DNA of 64,000 bases from Halobacillus litoralis (GTDB taxonomy: Bacteria; Bacillota; Bacilli; Bacillales; Halobacillaceae). The notes under the pieces are model-generated. The model ran no database searches. It saw only the letters and a list, made by a program, of their open reading frames with translations, and was not told the origin of the DNA. Positions 52,578-61,878 of this stretch are shown piece after piece. The position numbers and the translations under genes are program-made. The stretch lies in contig NZ_WMFA01000002.1 in the NCBI RefSeq assembly GCF_009856445.1, forward strand, positions 868,001-932,000, given 5' to 3'. How positions within the stretch are numbered: the first letter of the stretch is position 1; the number at the start of each line of letters is the position of its first letter.

Positions 52578-52610
52578 ATCTATGGACGATTTATGAGAAT
52601 CGTTTGAATG

Positions 52611-52641
52611 AAAAAAAGCTCCCATTATTGGGAGCTTTTTT
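52611..52641. terminator. Bidirectional intrinsic terminator, overlapping the yppE stop
   Basis: AAAAAAAGCTCCCA / TGGGAGCTTTTTT with TTAT loop; the last codons and stop of yppE lie in this hairpin. Confidence 0.94.
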
Positions 52642-52996
52642 CATGTTGTTGCAGATCATCAAGGATCATATCCAATACATAATGGGAGGACTGATACAAT
52701 TCTTTGAACCTCTTACGGTGTACATCCAGGTAGTAACTATGGAGAATAATCATTTCAATATTCTCATGCGTTGATTTCACTTGGTTTGGATGTACATTTG
52801 TCTTCCGGTCTTTTACAAATTCCTCCGCTTCCTTTACCCATTCATTGGTCAATTGGAACATCGGTTTTGTTTCCTTTTTAACCTGATTAAAAAAATCATA
52901 GCTCTTTTTTTCTACAGGACCCTCCGTATTTAAAAAGCGTTGATGTTGTTCATCAATGAGACGCTTTAATTCAATCGTATTGGCTTTTAAATTCAT
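52625..52996 (-). CDS. yppE: YppE-like DUF1798 protein
   Basis: A 123-residue all-helical cytosolic protein: LIDEQHQRFLNTEG near 12, YDFFNQVKKETKPMF near 35, ENIEMIILHSYYLDVHRKRFKELYQS (in parts) near 78 and YVLDMILDDL near the end, which matches the DUF1798/YppE helical bundle family. ATG 52996 is preceded by AAAGG at 10 bases; a GTG at 53008 is the alternative. In B. subtilis yppE also lies near recU-ponA. Role unknown. Confidence 0.78.
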   Translation of the reverse strand: MNLKANTIELKRLIDEQHQRFLNTEGPVEKKSYDFFNQVKKETKPMFQLTNEWVKEAEEFVKDRKTNVHPNQVKSTHENIEMIILHSYYLDVHRKRFKELYQSSHYVLDMILDDLQQHEKSSQ

Positions 52997-53052
52997 AACA
53001 TTCCACACCTTTCCTCCTTCATAATATCATGAGGGAACAAAAGGCATCAAAA

Positions 53053-53319
53053 TCAACCTACGGAACGACGTTTGGCCTGTTGAGCAACCTTACCCATATA
53101 TTCATACCGACGTTCCCTTTTTATCTTCCTTAATTCATCACGAAGACTGAAGACCTCATTTTTCAATTCATCTATGTCTTTACGGTGGGAGACGGCCATA
53201 TTGAACACGATTTCATCTGTTTTGATTGACAACCTACGCTCAAGCAAGGAGAATTTTTCCTGTAAGTGCGAAAGCTGATCCTCAAATTCATTCGGCGTGA
53301 TGACACTATTTTTTTTCAT
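53053..53319 (-). CDS. Small coiled-coil protein, unknown
   Basis: An 88-residue, highly charged protein that is nearly all predicted helix, with heptads FEDQLSHLQEKFSLLERRL and IDELKNEVFSLRDELRKIKRE, and a basic C-terminus (QQAKRRSVG). Good AAAAGGGGG site before ATG. It occupies the position of the yppC-yppD group in B. subtilis, but I cannot assign it. Confidence 0.68.
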   Translation of the reverse strand: MKKNSVITPNEFEDQLSHLQEKFSLLERRLSIKTDEIVFNMAVSHRKDIDELKNEVFSLRDELRKIKRERRYEYMGKVAQQAKRRSVG

Positions 53320-53457
53320 ACATTACTCCCCCTTTTATTGGTGTGTTATAAATTCGCTCTTGCATGCATAACTCCTTTACGGATGACAAGACTAGAACTA
53401 AAGCAACAAAACAAGTCAAACCTGACTTTAATCTTCGACATAAAAGGAGAAAAGCAT

Positions 53458-53550
53458 ATGGCTAAGAAAAAAGATAAGAAAAATAAGAAGCCGACACCGG
53501 CCAGAACTGACAATCCTAAATTAACTGGAGAGAACCGCCCTTCTACGTGA
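53458..53550 (+). CDS. 30-residue basic peptide
   Basis: MAKKKDKKNKKPTPARTDNPKL... is a Lys-rich peptide without a signal, 8 bases after AAAGGAG, followed by a strong terminator 10 bases past its stop. The size and composition resemble small spore or nucleoid peptides, but no family is recognised. Divergent from the coiled-coil gene. Confidence 0.62.
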   Translation: MAKKKDKKNKKPTPARTDNPKLTGENRPST

Positions 53551-53559
53551 CTGGACAGA

Positions 53560-53594
53560 AGCTGTTGCTATTTTTTATAGCAGCAGCTTTTTTT
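53560..53594 (+). terminator. Intrinsic terminator after the basic peptide gene
   Basis: AGCTGTTGCT / AGCAGCAGCT (one G-T pair), 9-base loop, then seven T. Confidence 0.85.
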
Positions 53595-53835
53595 ATAAAC
53601 CCTATAAAACCGGGATATGACATCAGCTTCCCCCTCCCCATCTTTTTATATCTTCACGAGACAAAAAAAACTAAGCGATATCGAAGGAATATGATTAGGG
53701 TTTTGAATGGATTGTGGAAGGGAAGATAGTCATGGCGGTTTCCTTACATGTGTCAATCGTGTGACAGGTGAAACTTTCCTTTCTTTTATACGTCTATATA
53801 AAATGAGTCTCATGTATATATTCTTGGACACGAAA
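53595..53835. other. Intergenic stretch, no supported gene
   Basis: About 240 bases upstream of recU. A 60-codon frame (53547-53729) overlaps the terminator and has no binding site. TGTCA-N6-TGACA at about 53751-53766 is an inverted repeat of unknown meaning. Confidence 0.4.
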
Positions 53836-53838
53836 ATT

Positions 53839-53847
53839 TGGTATGAT
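53839..53847 (+). promoter_or_regulatory. Extended -10 promoter of recU-ponA
   Basis: TGGTATGAT (TG-n-TATGAT) 30 bases before the recU start; no good -35. Confidence 0.5.
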
Positions 53848-53876
53848 ACTCTCATGGCTATAGGGAGGGATTGGTT

Positions 53877-54467
53877 GTGAATTACCCCAATGGGAGACGT
53901 GGTTCCAAGGCGAATTTAGCTCCCAAAGGAAAAACAAAACCGGATTTCAGTAACAGGGGAATGTCACTGGAAGAAGACATTAATGTAACCAACGAATATT
54001 ATTTGCAAGCAGGAGTTGCGGTGGTCCATAAAAAACCTACGCCTGTTCAAATTGTACAAGTGGATTACCCCAAGCGAAGCGCTGCTGTTATTAAAGAAGC
54101 CTATTTCAAACAAGCTTCTACTACAGACTTTAACGGGGTTTATCGTGGAAAGTACATCGATTTTGAGGCAAAAGAAACGAAGAACAAAACTTCTTTTCCA
54201 TTAAGTAATGTCCATCAGCACCAGATTGATCACATGAGGGCTGTGCAGGCACATGGTGGGATCAGCTTTATGATCATAAAGTTTACCCCTTTAGAAGAAA
54301 CGTACCTCCTTCCCTCCTCATCGATCTTTTCCTTTTGGGAAAATCAGTGGAACGGGGGAAGGAAATCGATTCCTTATGCTTTTATTACAAAAGAAGGAAT
54401 CAATATCCCTTTTCATTATCAGGCTAGGGTTCACTATGCCACAGCCATCGATAAGCTTTATTTCTGA
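53877..54467 (+). CDS. recU: Holliday-junction resolvase RecU
   Basis: A 196-residue nuclease that resolves crossed DNA in recombination and chromosome segregation. YPNGRRG near the start, GMSLEEDINVTNEYY near 28, KEAYFKQASTTDFNGVYRGKYIDFEAKETK (in parts; catalytic Asp/Glu/Lys), SNVHQHQIDHMRAVQAHGG and FIMIKF-type strand are family blocks. Start is GTG 53877, 8 bases after AGGGAGG; TTG 53871 is too close. Followed 16 bases later by ponA, the standard Bacillus operon. Confidence 0.95.
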   Translation: MNYPNGRRGSKANLAPKGKTKPDFSNRGMSLEEDINVTNEYYLQAGVAVVHKKPTPVQIVQVDYPKRSAAVIKEAYFKQASTTDFNGVYRGKYIDFEAKETKNKTSFPLSNVHQHQIDHMRAVQAHGGISFMIIKFTPLEETYLLPSSSIFSFWENQWNGGRKSIPYAFITKEGINIPFHYQARVHYATAIDKLYF

Positions 54468-54483
54468 AATGGAGGAAATGTAA

Positions 54484-57144
54484 ATGGCCAACGATAGCCA
54501 GTCACGTACAGCAAGAAGAAAACAGATGAAATCATCGAAAAAAGGAAAAAGCACATCAAAATTCAAAAAGATTTTCATGACCCTTTTAACCATCGGCGTT
54601 GTTCTGATGTTAGGGGTTGGAGCATTATTTGCCTATTATGTCGCTACCGCTCCGAGTTTAGATGAATCGAAATTATCCGATCCTTTCTCTTCCAAGGTTT
54701 ACGACAAAAATGGAGACTTGTTTGCTGACTTAGCCGGAGACGAACGACGGACGAAAATCACATACAATGACATCCCTCCCGTTCTGGAGGATGCCGTATT
54801 AGCTACAGAAGATGTACGTTTCTTCAATCATATCGGCATTGATTTTCGCAGAATCGGTGGTGCGGTACTGGCCAACATTACAGGTGGATTCGGTGCTGAA
54901 GGAGCCAGTACAATTACACAACAAGTTGTCAAAGAATCGTTTTTGACGAAGGATAAAACAATCAAACGTAAAGTACAGGAACAGTATTTGGCTGTGAAGT
55001 TAGACCAGGAATACTCCAAAGAGAAGATTTTAGAAATGTACCTGAATAAGATTTATTACGGTGCAGGGGCTTATGGAGTTGCTGAAGCTGCGGAAACTTA
55101 TTTTGGTAAGAAAGACCTGAGTGAACTTACACTGCCTGAGGCAGCCCTATTGGCAGGTCTGCCACAAAGACCAAGCGGCTACATGCCATTTGAAAACCCG
55201 GATTTAGCGAAGGATCGAATGAACACGGTTCTTAGTTTGATGGTGCAGCACGGGAAAATAACCGAGGCTGAAGCAGAAGAGGCACGTCAAGTGAAGATCG
55301 AAGATATGTTGATTGAAAGACAACCTGAAAAAGAAGCGCCATTCCAAGCGTTCTTAGATGAAGTAGAACGTGAAATCAAAGAAAAAATGGACGGTTCAGA
55401 TATTTACAAAGATGGACTGAAGATTTATACCACACTGGACCCTAAAGCTCAGGAGCAAGTTCAACAACTCTTAAGCAATGATGGCCCTACTCCATGGCCG
55501 GATGAAAAATTAATGGCAGGAGTGACTGTAACCGATACACAGACTGGCGCCATCCGAGCAATTGGCGGAGGCCGGAACTACCAGAAAGGTCAATTCAATA
55601 CAGCGACTCAAATCAAACGTCAACCCGGCTCAACATTCAAACCAATCACTGCTTACGGGCCAGCTATACAATATAATAAAATGTCCACCTATCATCAGAT
55701 AAAAGATGAAAAGACTGAATTTGACGTCAACGACGGTTGGACACCAAGCAACTTCGATAATCAGTTTAGAGGATGGGTGTCTGCAAGATACGCATTAAGC
55801 CGTTCATTAAATATACCGACCATCAAATTAATGGAAGAAGTAGGGATTGATAAAGCTGAAGAGTTTGCAAAAGGGCTCGGTTTTAAAGTCCCTGATAAAG
55901 GTTTTATGCTTTCAGATGCCATTGGAGGCGGAGTGGGGACGAATCCTAAAGAAATGGCAGCCGCCTACGCTGCTTTTGGTAATGAAGGCGTATATAACGA
56001 ACCACATACCGTTACAAAAGTAGAAGTGCCGGGAGAAGGTACCATTGAGCTGACTCCAGAACCTAAGTCTGCCATGAACAGCTACACGGCCTTTATGATC
56101 TCTGATATGCTGAAAACAACGATGAGTGAAGGTACAGGAACAGCTGCCAATGTACCGGGTATTAATGACGCAGGTAAAACGGGAACGACAAACCGTGGAG
56201 ATTATGCATCAGACTCCTGGTTCAATGGATACACAACAAACTATTCTATCTCCGTTTGGGCCGGGTACGATGAGGAAGATCCCATGTCCCAGGCCGCAAA
56301 AAATATACCCAAACAGATTTACAAGCCTTTGATGACTCAATTATCGCAAGGAATAGAAACGGCTGATTTTACTAAACCGGATTCTGTTACATGGGTGGAT
56401 GTAGAAAAAGGGTCAAGACCTGCACGTTTACCTAGTGAATATACACCTTCGGACCGTATTGTTACAGAACTATTCCACGTAGACAATCAACCATCCAAGG
56501 TATCAGAAGCTTATCAGAAATTGGATCCCGTTCAGTCCCTGGCCGGAAAGTTTAATGAAGAAACTTCCAGTATTGATCTTTCTTGGTCGTACGGAAATAC
56601 AGATGGCATCAGTTTCCGTGTCGCTGCCTCCATTGATGGTGGTGAAATGAGAGAATTGACAACTACGAAGGAAACAAGTGTCGAGATTACGAACGTTGAT
56701 CCTGGTGCAACTTACGAATTTGCTGTTGTAGTCATCAGTGATGACGATAATACAGCAAATAGTGATTCGGCTACCGTCACGGTTCAAGCCCCAGGTTCTC
56801 TTGACCAGGAAACTCCTGAAGAAGACGAAGAAAATCAAGAAGATAATGGCGAGAACACAGAGGAAGAAACGCCTTCTGAAGATAACAACGAAGGGGACGG
56901 ACAAGGAAATAACGACGGAAACGGAAACGGTAATGGTAACAATAACGGCGATGGGCAAGGAAATGGTCAGGGTGATGGTCAAGGTTCTGACCAAGAAGAT
57001 GAACCTCAAAATAATGATGACAGTGAAAGCAATGACCAAAATCAAGAAGATGGATCTGGTTCAGGTGGCGACAGTGGTTCTGATAATGAAGAACAACCAC
57101 CAGCTGAAGACCAGCAGGAAAACCAACAAGAAGATGCAGCCTAA
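54484..57144 (+). CDS. ponA: Class A penicillin-binding protein 1
   Basis: An 886-residue bifunctional cell-wall synthase. One membrane helix (about 29-53); glycosyltransferase domain (about 70-250) with catalytic Glu109 in ATEDVRFFNH, GASTITQQ and KIYYGAGAYGVAEAA; transpeptidase domain (about 330-640) with Ser383 in PGSTFKP, SLN at 441-443 and KTG at 565-567. A fibronectin type III-like domain follows (about 692-770), then a 115-residue tail rich in Glu, Asp, Asn, Gln and Gly. GGAGG is 8 bases before ATG. Operon with recU; interacts with GpsB in relatives. Confidence 0.97.
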   Translation: MANDSQSRTARRKQMKSSKKGKSTSKFKKIFMTLLTIGVVLMLGVGALFAYYVATAPSLDESKLSDPFSSKVYDKNGDLFADLAGDERRTKITYNDIPPVLEDAVLATEDVRFFNHIGIDFRRIGGAVLANITGGFGAEGASTITQQVVKESFLTKDKTIKRKVQEQYLAVKLDQEYSKEKILEMYLNKIYYGAGAYGVAEAAETYFGKKDLSELTLPEAALLAGLPQRPSGYMPFENPDLAKDRMNTVLSLMVQHGKITEAEAEEARQVKIEDMLIERQPEKEAPFQAFLDEVEREIKEKMDGSDIYKDGLKIYTTLDPKAQEQVQQLLSNDGPTPWPDEKLMAGVTVTDTQTGAIRAIGGGRNYQKGQFNTATQIKRQPGSTFKPITAYGPAIQYNKMSTYHQIKDEKTEFDVNDGWTPSNFDNQFRGWVSARYALSRSLNIPTIKLMEEVGIDKAEEFAKGLGFKVPDKGFMLSDAIGGGVGTNPKEMAAAYAAFGNEGVYNEPHTVTKVEVPGEGTIELTPEPKSAMNSYTAFMISDMLKTTMSEGTGTAANVPGINDAGKTGTTNRGDYASDSWFNGYTTNYSISVWAGYDEEDPMSQAAKNIPKQIYKPLMTQLSQGIETADFTKPDSVTWVDVEKGSRPARLPSEYTPSDRIVTELFHVDNQPSKVSEAYQKLDPVQSLAGKFNEETSSIDLSWSYGNTDGISFRVAASIDGGEMRELTTTKETSVEITNVDPGATYEFAVVVISDDDNTANSDSATVTVQAPGSLDQETPEEDEENQEDNGENTEEETPSEDNNEGDGQGNNDGNGNGNGNNNGDGQGNGQGDGQGSDQEDEPQNNDDSESNDQNQEDGSGSGGDSGSDNEEQPPAEDQQENQQEDAA

Positions 57145-57146
57145 AC

Positions 57147-57176
57147 AAAAACCCTCTCGAATAATCGAGAGGGTTT
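57147..57176. terminator. Intrinsic terminator between convergent ponA and nth
   Basis: AAAACCCTCTCGA / TCGAGAGGGTTTT with a 4-base loop; symmetric A/T tails allow use from both sides. Confidence 0.93.
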
Positions 57177-57178
57177 TC

Positions 57179-57838
57179 CTATGTGGCTTTCTCTATTTTC
57201 TTCATCCTTTTTTGACCTTCCCTGCACAAAAATAACAAAGGACATTCTTCGCAATTCGGACGTTGCGCTTTACAGTGATAACGACCAAAAAATATCATCC
57301 GGTGATGGGTGACACTCCACTCCTCTTCCGGTATTTTCCTCATCAGTGTCTTTTCCACTTCCAAGACAGAATCTTTCCATCGACAAAACGCAAGACGTTT
57401 GGACACACGTTCCACGTGTGTATCCACCGCTATGGCAGGTTCATCAAAAGCAACAGAAGCTACGACGTTTGCCGTTTTTCTCCCTACTCCAGCTAAACTT
57501 TCCAGCTCTGTTTTTGTCGGAGGGACTTCCCCATTAAATTTCTCAACAAGTGTTTGGGATAGCTTCTTTATATTCTTTGCTTTGTTCCTGTATAGACCGA
57601 TCCGTTTAATATCATCCTGAAGCTCTTCCAAAGGAACAGCGATATAATCCTCAGGTTTTTTATATTTTTCAAAAAGTTGAGGGGTTACTTTGTTCACTAA
57701 TGCATCAGTCGCTTGTGCAGATAGAACAACCGCAACGAGAAGTTCAAAAGGATTGCTGTGGGTCAATTCACACTCAGCTTCCGGGAACATTTCCTCAAAC
57801 GTATCTAAACAATGACGGATTTGCTGTTTATTCAACAT
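57179..57838 (-). CDS. nth: Endonuclease III
   Basis: A 219-residue DNA glycosylase/AP lyase for oxidised pyrimidines. Helix-hairpin-helix LAGVGRKTANVV with the catalytic Lys near 120, catalytic Asp in VDTHVERV near 138, and the 4Fe-4S loop C-x6-C-x2-C-x5-C at the C-terminus (CKAQRPNCEECPLLFLC). ATG 57838 is 8 bases after the dnaD stop; GGAGGAGG is 16 bases away, a long spacing. In B. subtilis ypoC follows nth; here none does. Confidence 0.95.
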   Translation of the reverse strand: MLNKQQIRHCLDTFEEMFPEAECELTHSNPFELLVAVVLSAQATDALVNKVTPQLFEKYKKPEDYIAVPLEELQDDIKRIGLYRNKAKNIKKLSQTLVEKFNGEVPPTKTELESLAGVGRKTANVVASVAFDEPAIAVDTHVERVSKRLAFCRWKDSVLEVEKTLMRKIPEEEWSVTHHRMIFFGRYHCKAQRPNCEECPLLFLCREGQKRMKKIEKAT

Positions 57839-57846
57839 TGTGTTTT

Positions 57847-58542
57847 TTATGAATCCTCCTCCAACCAATTATAGTAAAGGGAGATATCCCGCTTCTTATT
57901 TTCCTGTTTTTGGGTTTTAGGCGCCTGTTGCCCTTGGCGGAACTGCTTTCCCTGTTCCCGGGCCTGTTCCACCGTTTTGACACCTTTCCGCTTCCACTCT
58001 CTAAGAATCCGGTCAATATATTTAAAATTTAATTTACTCATCAATACAGCTTCTCTTAACGCAGCCTTGATCAATGCAGGAGATTGTTCTTCTTCATCAA
58101 GCCATATGTTAATAGTCTCAATTTCAAATGGAGACAGTGGTCTTCCAAATTCCTGCTCGAACAACGGAAAGATATTTTCATCATACGAGCGGTCATTTAT
58201 TTGAGGCTTCTGAGATACGGCGAACAGTTTTTCCCACAAAGGCTCTAATGAATAATGCTCATTAAGGACACGATCTTCATTTTGGTTCTGTTCAATGGTC
58301 ATCATTCTTTTTTGGATCAAACTCCTAAGCACTCGTGAACATTCTTGAGCAGAAATAGAAAGATGAGTCGCTAGTTGTTCAGGCGTAGGAAAACCATTGC
58401 CTTCTGTGCGAAAACGGTGAATTTGTAAAAGAACGACCAATTCGGTTTCATTCAACTTCAGCTGATGGAAATTTTCAAGAAGTTTGGTTGGAACGACCAT
58501 TTGGTTATCCATGATGTTTTGAAAGCTTTGGTATTTAGCCAA
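57847..58542 (-). CDS. dnaD: DNA replication initiation protein DnaD
   Basis: A 231-residue primosome protein. N-terminal winged helix (about 30-105, LNETELVVLLQIHRF, then PTPEQLATHLSISAQEC) and C-terminal DDBH2 domain (about 130-200, FEQEFGRPLSPFEIETINIW and YIDRILREWKRKGVKT), ending YNWLEEDS. Start is TTG 7 bases after GGAGG; the ATG at 58569 lies in the asnS terminator region and is not supported. Followed by nth. Confidence 0.93.
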   Translation of the reverse strand: MAKYQSFQNIMDNQMVVPTKLLENFHQLKLNETELVVLLQIHRFRTEGNGFPTPEQLATHLSISAQECSRVLRSLIQKRMMTIEQNQNEDRVLNEHYSLEPLWEKLFAVSQKPQINDRSYDENIFPLFEQEFGRPLSPFEIETINIWLDEEEQSPALIKAALREAVLMSKLNFKYIDRILREWKRKGVKTVEQAREQGKQFRQGQQAPKTQKQENKKRDISLYYNWLEEDS

Positions 58543-58575
58543 ATCAATCCCTCCATTCTTAATCTTCATGGAATG

Positions 58576-58612
58576 AAAAACACCGATACGCCAAGGGCGT
58601 TAGATCGGTGTT
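58576..58612 (-). terminator. Intrinsic terminator after asnS
   Basis: ACACCGAT / ATCGGTGT outer stem with an ACGCC/GGCGT inner stem, then U-run on the minus strand. It separates asnS from dnaD, so dnaD is served by read-through or its own promoter. Confidence 0.88.
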
Positions 58613-58634
58613 CGTTCATCCTCATGATTAATGA

Positions 58635-59927
58635 TCACGGGTACAGTCGATTTAATAGACGAGGGAATGGAATCGTCTCACGAACGTGCTCGACCCCTGA
58701 AATCCAAGCTACCGTACGTTCAAGACCTAGTCCAAAGCCTGAGTGCGGGACGCTTCCGTATTCGCGTAACTGTAAATACCATTTGTACGCATCCCCTGTG
58801 AGATCATGTTCTTCATACCTCTGCTTCATTAGTTCAAGATCATCAATCCGTTGAGATCCACCAATGATTTCACCATATCCTTCCGGAGCGATCAAATCCG
58901 CACACAGAACCACTTCAGGGCGCTCAGGATCTGGCTTCATATAGAATGCTTTGATTTCAGCAGGATAATTAGTGATGAAAACAGGCTTGTCATAACTTTC
59001 TGCAATCGCTGTTTCATGTGGGGCTCCGAAATCTTCTCCCCATTCAATATCATCAAACCCTTTATCTTTCAATAATTGAATAGCATCGTCATAACTTATG
59101 CGAGGGAATGGAGCTTGAATCTTTTCAAGTTTCTCTGTGTCGCGACCAAGAGCATCAAGTTCAATCTTACAATTTTTAAGAACTGACTGTACTACATGGG
59201 AAACATACTGTTCCTGTACTTGAAGACTGTCTTCATGGTCCATGAAGGCCATTTCTGGTTCAATCATCCAGAATTCAATCAAGTGGCGGCGGGTTTTTGA
59301 TTTCTCAGCACGGAACGTTGGTCCAAAACTGAATACGCGGCCAAACGCCATAGCAGCAGCCTCCATGTACAGCTGACCACTTTGAGACAAGTAGGCATCT
59401 TCTTCAAAATATTTTGTATGGAAGAGTTCTGTCGTTCCTTCCGCTGATGACCCTGTAAGGATTGGAGGATCAATTTTGACATAACCATTGTCATTGAAAA
59501 ACTCGTAAGTGGAACGAATAATTTCGTTTCGCACTTTCATTACAGCATGTTGACGCTTAGAACGTAACCACAAATGGCGATGATCCATCAGGAATTCTGG
59601 GCCGTGTTCTTTTGGTGTAATCGGATAATCGACCGCTTCGTGAATGACTTCAAAGTCTTTCACCTGCATTTCATATCCAAGAGGCGAACGAGTATCTTCC
59701 ACGATCACTCCTGTCACGTAAAGGGATGACTCTTGTGTTAAAGCTTTCGCATCCTGAAACTTATCTTCACCGATTTCTGCTTTCACAACGATCCCTTGCA
59801 TAAATCCTGTTCCATCACGAAGCTGCAAGAATGCAATTTTACCACTGGAGCGTTTATTACTAAGCCAAGCTCCTAACGTAACTTCTTCTCCTACATATTT
59901 CGATACTTCAGAAATAGTTGTTTTCAC
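58635..59927 (-). CDS. asnS: Asparaginyl-tRNA synthetase
   Basis: A 430-residue class II synthetase. OB-fold anticodon domain (about 10-105, [22 protein letters not shown] in parts), motif 1 near 130, motif 2 [21 protein letters not shown] (in parts) near 210 and motif 3 [13 protein letters not shown] near 400. Start is GTG 59927 (VKTTISEV, translated MKTTISEV), 8 bases after GGAGG; this matches the B. subtilis MKTTI start. Operon with aspB, 19 bases apart. Confidence 0.96.
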   Translation of the reverse strand: MKTTISEVSKYVGEEVTLGAWLSNKRSSGKIAFLQLRDGTGFMQGIVVKAEIGEDKFQDAKALTQESSLYVTGVIVEDTRSPLGYEMQVKDFEVIHEAVDYPITPKEHGPEFLMDHRHLWLRSKRQHAVMKVRNEIIRSTYEFFNDNGYVKIDPPILTGSSAEGTTELFHTKYFEEDAYLSQSGQLYMEAAAMAFGRVFSFGPTFRAEKSKTRRHLIEFWMIEPEMAFMDHEDSLQVQEQYVSHVVQSVLKNCKIELDALGRDTEKLEKIQAPFPRISYDDAIQLLKDKGFDDIEWGEDFGAPHETAIAESYDKPVFITNYPAEIKAFYMKPDPERPEVVLCADLIAPEGYGEIIGGSQRIDDLELMKQRYEEHDLTGDAYKWYLQLREYGSVPHSGFGLGLERTVAWISGVEHVRETIPFPRLLNRLYP

Positions 59928-59946
59928 ACTAAAAACCTCCAAAAGC

Positions 59947-61131
59947 TTAAGATTGATATTTGTTTACAAAACGTTCGATTCGATCAGCCGCTTTTTCGAG
60001 CTGCTCAAGAGATGTTGCATAGGACAGGCGTACATTATCAGGGCTGCCGAAGCCGGATCCTGGGACGAGCGCTACTTTTTCTTCGTCTAATAAAGCTTTC
60101 ACCCACGCATCCACGTCCTGAAAGCCACCTTGCTCAACCGCTTCCTTCACATTAGGAAATAGGTAAAAAGCGCCGGATGGTTTCGCACAATGCACTCCAG
60201 GAATTTGGATCAGGCGTTTGTGAAGAACATCCAGCCGTTCTTTGAATGCTTCCTTCATTTCTTCTACTTTTTCTTCAGAAGCTGTATAGGCAGCGAGTGC
60301 CGCGTACTGGGCTATTGTCGTTGGATTTGATGTCGAATGGGAAGCCATGTTGGTCATCGCTTTAATGACGGTTTTGTTTCCCGCAGCAAAGCCGATTCTC
60401 CACCCTGTCATCGAATGGGATTTCGAAACCCCGTTGATGATGATGGTTTGCTCATAAAGTTCTTCTGACAGTTGAGCTATGGAAACATGTTTCTCCTCTG
60501 TATAGATCAATTTTTCGTAAATCTCATCCGATACAATAAGGACATCATGCTCAAGGCACACTTCTCCGAGCGCCTTTAATTCAGATTCGGAATACATCAT
60601 ACCCGTTGGGTTACTTGGTGAATTAATAATGACGGCTTTCGTATTAGGTGTGATGGCTTCTTTCAGCTGCTCTGGTGTAAGTTTAAAATCATTAGATTCC
60701 TCTGCTGATACAATTACAGGCGTACCTTCAGCGAGTTTAATCTGCTCAGGATAACTGACCCAGTATGGGGCAGGAACAATGACTTCATCCCCCTTGTTCA
60801 GAAGGACTTGGAATAATGTGAACAACGCATGTTTCGCACCTGTTGTGACGATCACTTGCTCATTTGTATAAGTGAGGTCCTGGTCGCGTTTTAATTTTGC
60901 TGTAATGCTGTTTTTCAGCTCAGGAACTCCACCAGCCGGGGTGTACTTCGTCATTCCTTCATCCATCGCACGCTTAGCAGCCTCCAGGATATAAGATGGA
61001 GTATTGAAGTCAGGTTCGCCCGCTCCCAATCCAATGACATCGTGGCCTTCTGCCTTCAGTGCTTTCGCTTTGGCTGTAATCGCTAATGTTGTTGATGGTG
61101 TTAAAGCTTGCACACGTTGTGCTAATTCCAT
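59947..61131 (-). CDS. aspB: Aspartate aminotransferase
   Basis: A 394-residue PLP enzyme of fold type I. The PLP Lys is in [15 protein letters not shown] near 234; [12 protein letters not shown] near 34, [15 protein letters not shown] near 170, [10 protein letters not shown] near 203 and the C-terminal RLSYATS near 373 are conserved. AAAGGAG precedes ATG. It supplies aspartate in the same unit as asnS and follows ypmB by 15 bases. Confidence 0.95.
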   Translation of the reverse strand: MELAQRVQALTPSTTLAITAKAKALKAEGHDVIGLGAGEPDFNTPSYILEAAKRAMDEGMTKYTPAGGVPELKNSITAKLKRDQDLTYTNEQVIVTTGAKHALFTLFQVLLNKGDEVIVPAPYWVSYPEQIKLAEGTPVIVSAEESNDFKLTPEQLKEAITPNTKAVIINSPSNPTGMMYSESELKALGEVCLEHDVLIVSDEIYEKLIYTEEKHVSIAQLSEELYEQTIIINGVSKSHSMTGWRIGFAAGNKTVIKAMTNMASHSTSNPTTIAQYAALAAYTASEEKVEEMKEAFKERLDVLHKRLIQIPGVHCAKPSGAFYLFPNVKEAVEQGGFQDVDAWVKALLDEEKVALVPGSGFGSPDNVRLSYATSLEQLEKAADRIERFVNKYQS

Positions 61132-61146
61132 AAACGTTCACTCCTT

Positions 61147-61674
61147 TTATTCATTCTGCCTGAAAGCAAAACGCTGATCAAACGCTTCACCCTGCAGTGT
61201 AAAATAGTCTAATACGTAGCGGTTTTGTTCATCGATATAAGTCAATTGAAAAACAGGTTCCTCTTCCTCAAAGCCATATTGTATATCTTTGAATGTACAA
61301 TTAGAGCAAGTATTCTCCCAGCGGGAGCGCATCTCTTCTAATGGCAGTGTTTCCTCTTTAGAAACCTCTTCAAGGATCTTTTTTTCCTTGATATCCATAA
61401 ATATAATAGACGCTTCTTTTGACTTATTTATTCCCTGGACGATATGAAACTCTTTTTCGCCATGGTATGTAGATACATGGTCAATCCTTGCAAGGCTCCC
61501 CTTATCCCGAGCGATTTCTTCTGCTAGAGGGTGACCTTGTTTGCGGTCATGATTCACATCGATATAGAGCCACAGGAAAAGGATAATAGCGATAATAAAC
61601 AGGGTACCTGTTATCGCAAGGGTCCACTTCAACCAACTAGGTACGGTAAATGGTGAAGACTGCGGTCTCAGCAT
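61147..61674 (-). CDS. ypmB: YpmB-like membrane-anchored protein (PepSY-type)
   Basis: About 175 residues with one N-terminal membrane helix (LAITGTLFIIAIILFLWLY) and an outside domain resembling paired PepSY repeats (about 55-175). Start is unclear: ATG 61674 (MLRPQ) overlaps ypmA by 38 bases and has a weak site; a TTG at 61632 just before the helix, as in B. subtilis, is an alternative. Position between ypmA and aspB supports the name. Function unknown. Confidence 0.82.
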   Translation of the reverse strand: MLRPQSSPFTVPSWLKWTLAITGTLFIIAIILFLWLYIDVNHDRKQGHPLAEEIARDKGSLARIDHVSTYHGEKEFHIVQGINKSKEASIIFMDIKEKKILEEVSKEETLPLEEMRSRWENTCSNCTFKDIQYGFEEEEPVFQLTYIDEQNRYVLDYFTLQGEAFDQRFAFRQNE

Positions 61675-61807
61675 CGTCATCATCCAGTGCCAACCCAAAC
61701 ATAAGATTATTTTCTTTCAGCGTTCGGTTTAATGTATCGACAATTTTATAAAGATCATCAGACTTTTGAATTCTGACCGTCGATAACGTTTCTATCTTAT
61801 TTTCCAT
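61637..61807 (-). CDS. ypmA: YpmA, DUF4264 small protein
   Basis: A 56-residue protein (ENKIETLSTVRIQKSDDLY, then KIVDTLNRTLKENNLMFG, ending AVFTIYRT) that matches YpmA of Bacillus almost throughout. GGAGG lies 10 bases before ATG 61807; the rest of the frame to 61888 is not coding. Lies between dinG (72-base gap) and ypmB (overlap). Function unknown. Confidence 0.88.
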   Translation of the reverse strand: MENKIETLSTVRIQKSDDLYKIVDTLNRTLKENNLMFGLALDDDDAETAVFTIYRT

Positions 61808-61878
61808 CAGTAAAAAACCTCCATTGTGCGGGGTCCGCTTTTTATTATAACAGGTTCGTCCAGACTCATGCGCTAGAG

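Noticed and set aside
53547-53729. 60-codon plus-strand frame before recU
   Set aside because: Begins inside a small gene and runs through its terminator hairpin; no binding site.
56503-57235. Several frames across the ponA tail
   Set aside because: Shadows of the low-complexity acidic tail in other frames and on the other strand.
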